A DNA stretch of 8,005 bases from a bacterium (GTDB lineage Bacteria; Desulfobacterota; Binatia; UBA12015). Positions 1-7,697 of this stretch are shown one piece after another (position 1 is the stretch's first letter; every line of letters starts with the position of its first letter). The position numbers and the translations under genes were made by a program. The stretch spans positions 1 through 8,005 of the forward strand of contig JAGWVP010000127.1 of assembly GCA_018970825.1 (NCBI GenBank), in the 5' to 3' direction. The notes under the pieces are model-generated. The model was not told the origin of the DNA and made no database searches. It saw only the letters and a list, made by a program, of their open reading frames with translations.

Positions 1-258
1 GTACGCCTGGATGCGACCGCCCCCGTCGTCGACCGTGACGAACATCGCCTGCCCGAAGCTTCGTCGGCCGACGACCCGGCCCGCGATCCGCGCGGGCGGA
101 CGCGCGGACTCCAGCGCGGATGCGTCGGCGGACTCGAAGGCGGAGTGCAACTGCGCCGCCCGGTGGGCGGGCCGGAAGTCGTTGGGGTAGGCCCGTCCGG
201 CGGCCCGCAGCTCGCGGAGCTTGGCACGCCGGGTCGCCGTCAGATCGTCGTCGCTCAC
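1..258 (-). CDS. lysS: Lysyl-tRNA synthetase (class II), N-terminal part, cut by window edge
   Basis: Lysyl-tRNA synthetase charges tRNA-Lys with lysine in the cytoplasm. Only the first 86 codons are in the window, and the frame stays open to base 1. The translation starts VSDDDLTATRRAKLRELRA and continues with AGRAYPNDFRPAH, the typical bacterial class II LysRS opening (a charged helix, then a YPNDF-like motif). Near residues 63-86 comes the start of the OB-fold anticodon-binding domain, with IAGRVVGRRSFGQAMF followed by DDGGGRIQAY. I chose the GTG at 256-258 as the start: reading upstream, no ATG, GTG or TTG occurs in frame before a stop at 316-318, and the length fits the family. No clear Shine-Dalgarno is seen; a GGGCGAG lies only 3 nt away, which is too close to be convincing. 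The gene is transcribed away from the T2SS operon and is not functionally related to it. The catalytic domain is outside the window. Confidence 0.88.
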   Translation of the reverse strand, partial: MSDDDLTATRRAKLRELRAAGRAYPNDFRPAHRAAQLHSAFESADASALESARPPARIAGRVVGRRSFGQAMFVTVDDGGGRIQAY

Positions 259-290
259 GTGCTCGCCCGTGCCGCCTCTCGCCGGGCGTG

Positions 291-319
291 TGTCTACGGG
301 AGGCCGACGCAGGGGTCAA
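291..319 (-). promoter_or_regulatory. Candidate sigma-70 promoter for lysS
   Basis: On the - strand, TTGACC (314-319; 5 of 6 matches to the -35 consensus) is followed by a 17-bp spacer and TAGACA (291-296; 3 of 6 matches to the -10 consensus, a GC-genome-like variant). Transcription would start near 284, giving a leader of about 25 nt before the GTG at 258. The spacing is ideal and the position fits, but the -10 is weak. This is a prediction from sequence only. Confidence 0.45.
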
Positions 320-333
320 TTCCACGACGCGGC

Positions 334-396
334 GCGACGCGGGACGCGCGCCGCGGCTCCGCGCGCGCGCCCGGACGGAGGCGACGCGGGACGCGC
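334..396. repeat. 16-bp perfect direct repeat in divergent intergenic region (GACGCG cluster)
   Basis: GCGACGCGGGACGCGC occurs at 334-349 and again, identically, at 381-396. Each copy contains two GACGCG units 7 bp apart. Another GACGCG is at 326-331, and an inverted one (CGCGTC) is at 402-407, giving six in about 80 bp. The cluster lies between the candidate -35 of lysS (314-319) and that of gspC (412-417). It could be a set of binding sites for a regulator of one or both genes, or chance in very GC-rich DNA. The repeat itself is directly visible; its function is inferred. Confidence 0.55.
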
Positions 397-408
397 AACC
401 TCGCGTCC
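389..408. promoter_or_regulatory. Inverted repeat (7-bp arms, 6-nt spacer) upstream of gspC
   Basis: GGACGCG (389-395) and CGCGTCC (402-408) are perfect reverse complements separated by CAACCT. The dyad sits directly upstream of the weak candidate gspC -35 element, about 37 bp before the start codon. It is a plausible operator half-site pair. There is no T-run after it, so it does not look like an intrinsic terminator for either strand. It shares its left arm with the second copy of the 16-bp direct repeat. Confidence 0.35.
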
Positions 409-411
409 GGC

Positions 412-438
412 TTGCAGGTTTTCGAGGGTTGGCATACC
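412..438 (+). promoter_or_regulatory. Weak candidate promoter for the gsp operon
   Basis: A relatively AT-rich patch precedes gspC. TTGCAG (412-417) could serve as a -35 and CATACC (433-438) as a -10, but the spacing is only 15 bp and the -10 matches just 3 of 6 consensus bases. If used, transcription would begin at about 445, almost on the gspC ATG, which would make a leaderless message. No sigma-54 TGGCAC-N5-TTGC pattern was found. Treat this as tentative. Confidence 0.22.
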
Positions 439-445
439 TCACCGA

Positions 446-1339
446 ATGGTGATCACCCGGATCCGCCCGGTGCACTGGGCAGCGTCGCGGCTCGTCCTGC
501 TCGCACTGGCGGCGATCTCCGCCGCGACCCTCGTCTCGAGCGTCGTGCGCAGCCGGCTCTCCCTCGCGGGCCGACCGGTACGAGCCTCTTCGGCCCCGGA
601 GACCCGCTCGGCGCCGACCCACCCGCTGTCGGACTACCTCGCGCTGTCGCGCCGCAACGTCTTCGCGGCCCCCTCGACGACCGAGGCCGTCGCCCCGGCG
701 GCCGGCGTCTCCTCGGCGCCCTCCTCCCTGCGGCTCCTGGGCACCGGGCGACGCGGCGGCCAGCGCTTCGCGATCGTCGAGGACACGGCCGCGAAGAAGC
801 AGGTCATGGTCCACCCCGGCGAGTCGCTCGGCGGGGCCCGGGTCGCGAGGATCGGCTGGCGCAGCGTCGTGCTCGAGCGGGGCGGAGCGGAAGAAGTGCT
901 CTCCGTGACCGACGCGCCGACCGCCTCCGCCGCGACCGACGGCGGCCACGCGATCACGCTGCCGACGCCCGGCGCCTCGCCCGCGGCCGTCTCGGACGAC
1001 GCCGTGAAGAAGATCGGCGACGATCGCTGGATGGTCGCGCAGGCCGAGGTCGACGAGTCGCTGTCGAATCTCTCCGACCTGATCACCCAGCTTCGCGCCG
1101 TCCCCAACCAGGAGAACGGCAAGACCAACGGTTTCAAGCTGTTCGCGATCAAGCGCGGCAGCCTGTTCCAGAAGATCGGGCTCGAGAACAACGACGTGGT
1201 GCAGCGCGTGAACGGGATCGACCTGAACGACCCGACGCGCGCGATGGCGCTCCTCCAGGAACTGCAGGGCCAGACCAAGCTGTCGGTCGACGTCGTCCGC
1301 GGCGGCGAGACCCGCACGCTCACCTACGAGATCCGATGA
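446..1339 (+). CDS. gspC: T2SS inner-membrane connector protein GspC (HR domain plus PDZ)
   Basis: GspC links the secretin GspD to the inner-membrane platform and helps select substrates. The 297-residue protein has a short cytoplasmic N-terminus, one membrane anchor at about residues 12-34 (AASRLVLLALAAISAATLVS), and a periplasmic HR domain at about 61-154. The HR domain begins with the typical YLALSRRNVF segment and continues with LRLLGT and the beta-rich QRFAIVEDTAAKKQVMV. A low-complexity linker (155-185) follows, then a helix ESLSNLSDLITQLRAVP. The C-terminal PDZ domain is at about 228-297, with KRGSLFQKIGLENNDVVQRV followed by NGIDL. The frame is open further upstream to 221, but that part overlaps lysS. 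The ATG at 446 places the membrane segment correctly, though it has no good Shine-Dalgarno (a GAGGG lies about 17 nt away), so the start is likely but not certain. The stop overlaps the gspD start in ATGA. The PDZ type resembles that of deltaproteobacterial GspC. Confidence 0.9.
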   Translation: MVITRIRPVHWAASRLVLLALAAISAATLVSSVVRSRLSLAGRPVRASSAPETRSAPTHPLSDYLALSRRNVFAAPSTTEAVAPAAGVSSAPSSLRLLGTGRRGGQRFAIVEDTAAKKQVMVHPGESLGGARVARIGWRSVVLERGGAEEVLSVTDAPTASAATDGGHAITLPTPGASPAAVSDDAVKKIGDDRWMVAQAEVDESLSNLSDLITQLRAVPNQENGKTNGFKLFAIKRGSLFQKIGLENNDVVQRVNGIDLNDPTRAMALLQELQGQTKLSVDVVRGGETRTLTYEIR

Positions 1340-3807
1340 GACGCTCCCCCGACACCTCGAGGGCGACCGTCGTCCGGGCGCGCGGTGCCCGCGTCCTCGC
1401 GCTCGTCGTGCTCGGCGCGCTGCTGATCCCGGGCCGCGCCGGGCGGCTCGCCGCCCAGGAGGGCCCCGCCGCCGACGCGGGGCGAGTCGAGCCCGCCGCG
1501 CGCGCCGAGGCACGCACGCAGGCCCCCGAGGAGGCGCCCCGGCCGCTTCGCCCCGACGACCTGGTCACGATGGATTTCCAGGACGTCGAACTGCCGACGC
1601 TCATCAAGTTCGTGAGCGAGATCACCGGGCGCAACTTCGTCGTCGACGAGAAGGTGCGCGGCAAGGTTTCGATCGTCTCCCCGACCCGCATCACGGTCGA
1701 CGAGGCCTACCGGGTCTTCCAGTCGGTGCTGCAGGTGAAGGGCTTCTCCGTCGTGGACACGGGCCCGGTCGTGAAGATCATCCCGACCAAGGACGTGAAG
1801 GGATCCGGCATCCCGATCGAAGGCGGAAACGGGGAAAGCGAGAGCTTCGTCACCCGGCTCGTCCCGCTGCGCCACCTCGAAGCCGCGCAGGCGGCCCAGG
1901 TGCTGCAGCCGCTCGTCTCCCGCGACGGGCTCGTGACCGCCTACCCGCCGACCAACTCCCTCATCGTCATCGACTCCCAGGTGAACCTCTCGCGGCTCTC
2001 GCGGCTCATCCGGGAGCTCGACGTCCCGGGCCAGGAGCGCGCCGTCGAGGTCATCCCGCTGCGGCACGCGAACGCGTCCGACATCGCCGGCATCCTGCGC
2101 GACACGATCGAGGAGGGGCGAGGCCGCGGCGGTTCGCCCGGCGGCGGCCCGGCCCCCGGCACCTCGACGACGATCCCGGGCGTCCCCGCGTCCGCCGCCG
2201 GCGGGGCCGCCGCGCGGCTCGAGGGCGGAGGCCTGCGGGTCGTTCCCGACGATCGCTCGAACTCGATCGTCGTGATCGGCAGCGAACTCGAGATCCGGCA
2301 GGCCCGGGCCCTCGTCGGCAAGCTCGACGTCTCCCTGCCGCGCGGCAGCGGGCGCGTGAACGTCTACTCGCTCCGGCACGCGAACGCGGTCGACATGGTG
2401 GCGGTGCTCGCCGACCTGGTCGGGACCAGTTCGGCCTTCGGCGGACGTCGCGACTCGATGCCGGGTCGCTCCGTCACGCAGGGAGGCGGTCGCTTCGGCG
2501 GCTTTCCCCGCAGCGTGCTCGGCGACCGGTCGGCCGGAGCGGCCCCGGGCTCGCCGGGCTCCGGCGCGCTCGGCGGGGCGATGGGCGGCGGTCTCTCCGG
2601 CTTCGGCGGTGCCTACGGCAACCGCGGCGGCGGGGGCTACGGGGGCCCCGGCGGTTTCGGCGGCGGCACCGCCTCCGCGGGCTCCGGCCCGCCCGCGATC
2701 GAGTTCGAGAGCGGCGTCCGCATCACGGCCGACCCGGCGACGAACTCGCTCGTGATCAGCGCCGCCCCCCAGGACTACGCGGTGCTCCGAGAGGTCATCG
2801 AGCGGCTCGACGTCGCGCGGCGGCAGGTGCTCGTCGAGGCGATCATCTTCGAGGTCTCGCTCGCCAAGGCGAAGGAACTCGGAATCGAACTCCAGGGCGG
2901 GGCCCAGGTCGGCGACATGATCGCGCTCGGCCGCACCAACCTGAAGAACATCACGAACCTGAACAACGCGATCGCGACCGGCGACGTCGGCGGGCTCAGC
3001 ACGATCGGCGGGCTCCTCGGCGCGCTGATCTCGAAGCAGAAGCTGAAACTCGCCGACGGGACCGAGATCCCCGCGCAGGCGGCGGTCATCAGCGCCCTCG
3101 AGAACGAGACCGGCGTGAACGTCCTCTCGGCCCCGACGATCCTCACGACGGACAACGAGGAGGCCGAGATCGTGGTCGGCCAGAACGTGCCTTTCGTCAC
3201 CAGCCGCGCGACCAACGAGACCAACCTCTCGAACACGTTCAGCCAGATCGACCGCCGCGACGTCGGCATCACGCTGCGGCTCACGCCCCAGATCTCCGAG
3301 GGCGACACGGTCCGCCTGCTGCTCTTCGAGGAGGTCTCGGCGCTCGTGAAGACGCCCCTTCCCGAGGTCCTGCAGCTCGGACCGACGACGACGGTGCGCT
3401 CGGCGACGACGAACGTCGTGGTGCGCGACTCGGACACCGTCGCGATCGGCGGCCTGATCTCCGACCGGCTCGACAACGCGCAGAGCGGCGTGCCCTACCT
3501 CACCGACATCCCGGTCGTCGGCAACCTCTTCAAGTACCAGGAGAAGCAGAAGGAGAAGGTGAACCTCATCATCCTCCTGACGCCCCACATCGTGCGCGAT
3601 CCCGACCAGATGCTCCAGGTGAGCGAGGGCGAGAAGGCTCGCTTCCGCCAGGCCATGGTCGGGCGCGGTCGCTTCGCCGGCACGCAGGGGACTCTCGCGC
3701 CGAAGCGGCCGCCCGCGCCCGCGGAGACGATCGACGGCGGCGTGCTGCTCCCCGCCGAGGGCGTCGCCGCCGGCGGCGGAGACACCCTGCTGCCGGGAGA
3801 CCGGTAG
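1336..3807 (+). CDS. gspD: T2SS outer-membrane secretin GspD
   Basis: GspD forms the multimeric outer-membrane channel through which folded proteins leave the periplasm. The 823-residue protein starts with a basic N-terminus and signal peptide (hydrophobic core at about 19-32, probable cleavage near AA at 39-40, giving mature QEG). Domain N0 is at about 75-150 (VTMDFQDVELPTLIKFVSEI), N1 at about 172-232, N2 at about 235-333 and N3 at about 340-495. The secretin barrel domain is at about 496-752, with VNVLSAPTILTTDNEEAEIV, VGQNVPF, DVGITLRLTPQIS, DTVAIGGLISD, GVPYLTDIPVVGNLF and NLIILLTPHIV. N2 carries a Gly/Pro-rich loop (261-296) and N3 a much longer Gly-rich insertion (about 364-452). A tail of about 70 residues rich in Pro, Ala and Gly follows the barrel. 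At 823 residues it is longer than the usual 650-710, mostly because of these additions. The start codon overlaps the gspC stop (ATGA, 1336-1339), so translation is probably coupled. Confidence 0.97.
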   Translation: MRRSPDTSRATVVRARGARVLALVVLGALLIPGRAGRLAAQEGPAADAGRVEPAARAEARTQAPEEAPRPLRPDDLVTMDFQDVELPTLIKFVSEITGRNFVVDEKVRGKVSIVSPTRITVDEAYRVFQSVLQVKGFSVVDTGPVVKIIPTKDVKGSGIPIEGGNGESESFVTRLVPLRHLEAAQAAQVLQPLVSRDGLVTAYPPTNSLIVIDSQVNLSRLSRLIRELDVPGQERAVEVIPLRHANASDIAGILRDTIEEGRGRGGSPGGGPAPGTSTTIPGVPASAAGGAAARLEGGGLRVVPDDRSNSIVVIGSELEIRQARALVGKLDVSLPRGSGRVNVYSLRHANAVDMVAVLADLVGTSSAFGGRRDSMPGRSVTQGGGRFGGFPRSVLGDRSAGAAPGSPGSGALGGAMGGGLSGFGGAYGNRGGGGYGGPGGFGGGTASAGSGPPAIEFESGVRITADPATNSLVISAAPQDYAVLREVIERLDVARRQVLVEAIIFEVSLAKAKELGIELQGGAQVGDMIALGRTNLKNITNLNNAIATGDVGGLSTIGGLLGALISKQKLKLADGTEIPAQAAVISALENETGVNVLSAPTILTTDNEEAEIVVGQNVPFVTSRATNETNLSNTFSQIDRRDVGITLRLTPQISEGDTVRLLLFEEVSALVKTPLPEVLQLGPTTTVRSATTNVVVRDSDTVAIGGLISDRLDNAQSGVPYLTDIPVVGNLFKYQEKQKEKVNLIILLTPHIVRDPDQMLQVSEGEKARFRQAMVGRGRFAGTQGTLAPKRPPAPAETIDGGVLLPAEGVAAGGGDTLLPGDR
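2425..2691 (+). other. Glycine-rich insertion in the GspD N3 domain
   Basis: Residues about 364-452 of GspD interrupt the N3 fold between VNVYSLRHANAVDMVAVLAD and the closing strands (IEFESGVRITADPATNSLVI). The segment is low complexity: Gly, Ser, Pro and Ala, with Phe/Tyr in motifs such as GGFGG, GGYGG and SGFGG, densest at 2566-2667. N3 loops of secretins are known to vary in length and to project into the periplasmic vestibule or form the constriction; this one is unusually long and aromatic-Gly rich. It is in frame and codon use is like the rest of the gene, so it is not an assembly artefact by appearance. Confidence 0.8.
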
Positions 3808-3819
3808 GCCGGGCCGGCG

Positions 3820-5448
<1,629 letters not shown>

Positions 5449-5461
5449 GGGGCCCTCCCCC

Positions 5462-5479
5462 GGATCGACCGGATCGACC
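5462..5479 (+). repeat. Tandem 9-bp repeat abutting the gspF start
   Basis: GGATCGACC is present twice in direct tandem (5462-5470 and 5471-5479), ending at the base before the gspF ATG. The GGA of each copy is the only Shine-Dalgarno-like element near gspF, with the second one about 6 nt from the ATG. A small GC-rich stem (GGGG 5449-5452 with CCCC 5457-5460) lies just upstream and has no T-run, so it is not a terminator. A simple slippage duplication is the likeliest origin. Confidence 0.6.
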
Positions 5480-6685
5480 ATGGCCGTCTTCGCCTACCGC
5501 GGTCTCACCTCCGACGGGCGCACCGTGCGGGGCGTCGTCGACGCCGACAGCGCGCGCGGGGCGCGCTCTCGGCTCCGGCGCGACGGCATCTTCCCGACCT
5601 CGATCGACGAGGAGCGGGACCGCGCGGCGTCGCCGCGCCAGGCCGGCGGCCGGGTGCGGCCCGGCGACCTGGCGCTCGTCTCGCGCCAGCTCGGGACGCT
5701 CGTCGGCGCCGGCATGCCGGTCGTCGAGGCGCTCTCCGCCGTGAGCGAGCAGACCGAGAGGCCCGCGATGGCACGCGTCCTCTCCCACGTCCGCGACGCG
5801 GTCACCCAGGGGCAGTCGCTCGCCGACGCGATGGCCGCCCATCCGTCGGTCTTTCCCGCGCTCTACGTCGGCATGGTGCGAGCGGGCGAGGCGGCCGGCG
5901 CGCTCGACCTCGTCCTCGACCGGCTCGCCGGCTACACCGAGTCGCAGGCACGGATCCGCGCCAAGGTCCGCGGCGCTCTCGCCTACCCGGTCCTGATGAC
6001 GGCGGTCTCGCTCGGCATCGTCGCCTTCCTGCTCGGCTTCGTCGTGCCGCGGGTCACCCGGATCTTCGCCGAGCAGAAGCAGACGCTCCCGCTGCTCACG
6101 CGGGTCCTGCTCGGTCTCTCGAACGCGGTCGCGGACTGGTGGTGGGTGATCGCACTCCTGCTCGCCGCCGGCGCGGGAGCGCTCGCCCTCTCCCTGCGCC
6201 GCCCCGAGGGCCGACTCCGGCTCGACCGCAGACTCCTCGGGATGCCGCTGGTCGGCCCGGTGCTCACCCGGATCGCGGTGGCACGCTTCGCCCGAACCCT
6301 CTCGACGCTGCTCGGCAACGGCATCCCGCTGCTGCCCGCCCTCGACGTCGCCGGCGAGGTCACCGGGAACGCCGCGCTCACCGAGGCGGTCGGACACGCC
6401 CGCTCGGCGATCCGGGAGGGACAGGGGCTCGCAGGCCCGCTCAAGGAGTCCGGGCTCTTCCCGCCGCTGCTGGTCCACATGGTCGCGGTGGGCGAGCGCT
6501 CGGGCGAACTCGAGTCGATGCTGGACAAGGCCGCGATCGCCTACGAACAGGAAATCGAGGGAACGCTCGCGACCGCGACCGCGGTGCTCGAGCCGCTGCT
6601 CATCGTCGTCATGGGCGGCGTCGTTCTGTTCATCGTGCTCGCCATCCTGCTGCCGATCTTCGAGATCAACGCACTCGTCCGCTAG
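5480..6685 (+). CDS. gspF: T2SS inner-membrane platform protein GspF
   Basis: GspF is the polytopic core of the inner-membrane assembly platform and contacts GspE, GspL and the pseudopilins. The protein has 401 residues, the usual length. It opens with the family signature MAVFAYRGLTSDGRTVRGVV and the helical RLRRDGIFPTSI. Two homologous T2SSF cytoplasmic domains follow: the first at about 66-190 (SRQLGTLVGAGMPVVEAL, YVGMVRAGEAAGALDLVL), the second at about 268-391 (ARTLSTLLGNGIPLLPALDV, HMVAVGERSGELESML). Membrane segments are near 168-190, 217-239 and 372-394, matching the known three-helix topology. It ends with the typical LLPIFEINALVR. The 31-bp gap after gspE holds a 9-bp tandem repeat and only a weak ribosome binding site. 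The platform protein is needed in low copy, which would fit weak initiation (inference). Confidence 0.97.
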   Translation: MAVFAYRGLTSDGRTVRGVVDADSARGARSRLRRDGIFPTSIDEERDRAASPRQAGGRVRPGDLALVSRQLGTLVGAGMPVVEALSAVSEQTERPAMARVLSHVRDAVTQGQSLADAMAAHPSVFPALYVGMVRAGEAAGALDLVLDRLAGYTESQARIRAKVRGALAYPVLMTAVSLGIVAFLLGFVVPRVTRIFAEQKQTLPLLTRVLLGLSNAVADWWWVIALLLAAGAGALALSLRRPEGRLRLDRRLLGMPLVGPVLTRIAVARFARTLSTLLGNGIPLLPALDVAGEVTGNAALTEAVGHARSAIREGQGLAGPLKESGLFPPLLVHMVAVGERSGELESMLDKAAIAYEQEIEGTLATATAVLEPLLIVVMGGVVLFIVLAILLPIFEINALVR

Positions 6686-6689
6686 GAGG
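6684..6689 (+). promoter_or_regulatory. Strong ribosome binding site of gspG
   Basis: AGGAGG, a full Shine-Dalgarno core, overlaps the gspF stop codon (TAG, 6683-6685) and stands 7 nt before the gspG ATG at 6697. It fixes the gspG start. It is the only perfect Shine-Dalgarno among the seven gsp starts seen here, which fits the high demand for the major pseudopilin. Confidence 0.85.
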
Positions 6690-6696
6690 AACCGTC

Positions 6697-7158
6697 ATGC
6701 GCACGTCCGACACCGCCCCCGCGCGCCGCGCCCGTCCCGGGCTCGCGCCCGACGCAGGCTTCACGCTCATCGAGATCATGGTCGTGGTCTTCATCCTCGG
6801 CCTGCTCATCACGCTCGTCGCTCCACGCATCCTCGGCCGCACCGACGAGGCCAGGCAGACCAAGGCCGCGGCCGACATCAAGTCGATCGAGCAGGCACTT
6901 TCCCTCTACAAGCTCGACAACGGCGGGTTCCCCACGACCGAGCAGGGGCTCCAGGCCCTCGTCGCGCCCCCGACCTCCGGGCCGCCCGCTCGGCGCTGGA
7001 ATCCCGACGGATACCTCGAGAAGGTCCCGGTCGATCCCTGGGGTGCGCCGTACGTCTTCCGCAGCGACGGCAGCGGGTTCGTCATCTACTCCTTCGGCGC
7101 CGACGGGGTCGAGGGGGGCGAGGGCAAGAACGCGGACATCGACTCGCGCAAGCTGTGA
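6697..7158 (+). CDS. gspG: T2SS major pseudopilin GspG
   Basis: GspG is the main subunit of the periplasmic pseudopilus that pushes substrates through the secretin. The 153-residue precursor has a basic, fairly long leader of 21 residues and the prepilin peptidase site G21/FTLIE, with the conserved Glu at mature position 5. A hydrophobic helix follows (IMVVVFILGLLITLVAPRIL), then the polar helix with AAADIKSIEQALSLYKLDNG, then FPTTEQGLQALV and the beta region DPWGAPYVF. Near the C-terminus, YSFGADGVEGGEGKNADI (131-148) is the calcium-binding loop signature of major pseudopilins. The frame is open far upstream through gspF, but the ATG at 6697 with its AGGAGG is the clear start. The stop overlaps the gspH GTG (GTGA, 7155-7158). 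GspO prepilin peptidase, needed for processing, is not in the window. Confidence 0.97.
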   Translation: MRTSDTAPARRARPGLAPDAGFTLIEIMVVVFILGLLITLVAPRILGRTDEARQTKAAADIKSIEQALSLYKLDNGGFPTTEQGLQALVAPPTSGPPARRWNPDGYLEKVPVDPWGAPYVFRSDGSGFVIYSFGADGVEGGEGKNADIDSRKL

Positions 7159-7697
7159 CCCGCCGTCCCGATCCGCCGGCCGGCGCGACGGGCTTCACGC
7201 TGATCGAGATCCTCGTGACGCTCGCGCTGGTCGGGCTCCTCTCCGCCCTCGTCGTTCCGCGGCTTTCGACGATCGGCGGAGCCTCGCTCGACGCGAGCAC
7301 GCGCCGACTCGCGCAGCGGATCCGCTACCTCCGCGAGGACGCGGCACTGCGCGGGCGCTGGGTCCGTCTCGTGGTCGACCCGGTGCAGGGCACCTACCGC
7401 GGAGCCGTGCTCGTCGAGGGCTCCGGCGGGTCCCGCTTCGTCGACGACGATTCGCCGCTCTACCGGGCGACCCGGCTTCCCGACTCGATCTCGATCGACC
7501 TGTCCGGCCCGGGAGTCGTCGCGAACGTCGACGGCCTTCCGTCGACGCTCTTCTCGCCCGACGGATGGGCGGACCCCGCGGTTCTCCACGTCGACGACGG
7601 CCGCGGCCGCGCCTGGACCCTCGCGATCGAGCCGGCGACGTCGCGGCCCCGCGTCCTCGAGGGGCGGCTCGACACGCGCGACCTGGTGTCGAGATGA
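7155..7697 (+). CDS. gspH: T2SS minor pseudopilin GspH
   Basis: This is a minor pseudopilin, by family knowledge placed near the pseudopilus tip and linking it to the GspG shaft. It has 180 residues. A 13-residue leader ends at the prepilin peptidase site G13/FTLIE, with Glu at mature +5, followed by a hydrophobic helix (ILVTLALVGLLSALVVPRL). The soluble part contains RRLAQRIRYLREDAALRGRW and VRLVVDP, a GspH/FimT-like pattern, and an otherwise variable beta-rich domain. The start is a GTG that overlaps the gspG TGA stop (GTGA), with no Shine-Dalgarno, so it probably depends on coupled translation and is made at lower level than GspG. The end overlaps gspI. Assignment to GspH rests on the leader motif, FimT-like region and gene order. 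Confidence 0.88.
   Translation: MTRRPDPPAGATGFTLIEILVTLALVGLLSALVVPRLSTIGGASLDASTRRLAQRIRYLREDAALRGRWVRLVVDPVQGTYRGAVLVEGSGGSRFVDDDSPLYRATRLPDSISIDLSGPGVVANVDGLPSTLFSPDGWADPAVLHVDDGRGRAWTLAIEPATSRPRVLEGRLDTRDLVSR

Noticed and set aside
345..370. GC-alternating stretch in the intergenic region as a hairpin, Z-DNA or attenuator element
   Set aside because: CGCGCG runs self-pair by composition alone; no terminator, leader peptide or riboswitch-like pattern accompanies it.
221..445. Upstream extension of gspC to an ATG at 221
   Set aside because: It would overlap the lysS start, add 75 Arg/Ala-rich residues before the membrane anchor, and run through the intergenic repeats. The ATG at 446 gives a standard GspC N-terminus.
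145..1335. Upstream extension of the gspD frame through gspC
   Set aside because: The predicted residues are Arg/Gly/Pro-rich nonsense and overlap gspC and lysS; the ATG at 1336 gives a proper signal peptide and overlaps the gspC stop.
5449..5460. GC-rich stem between gspE and gspF as a terminator
   Set aside because: The stem is only 4 bp, has no T-run, and lies inside a tightly spaced operon.
6139..6696. Upstream extension of the gspG frame inside gspF
   Set aside because: It is out of frame with gspF and has no domain; the AGGAGG and leader peptide mark 6697 as the start.
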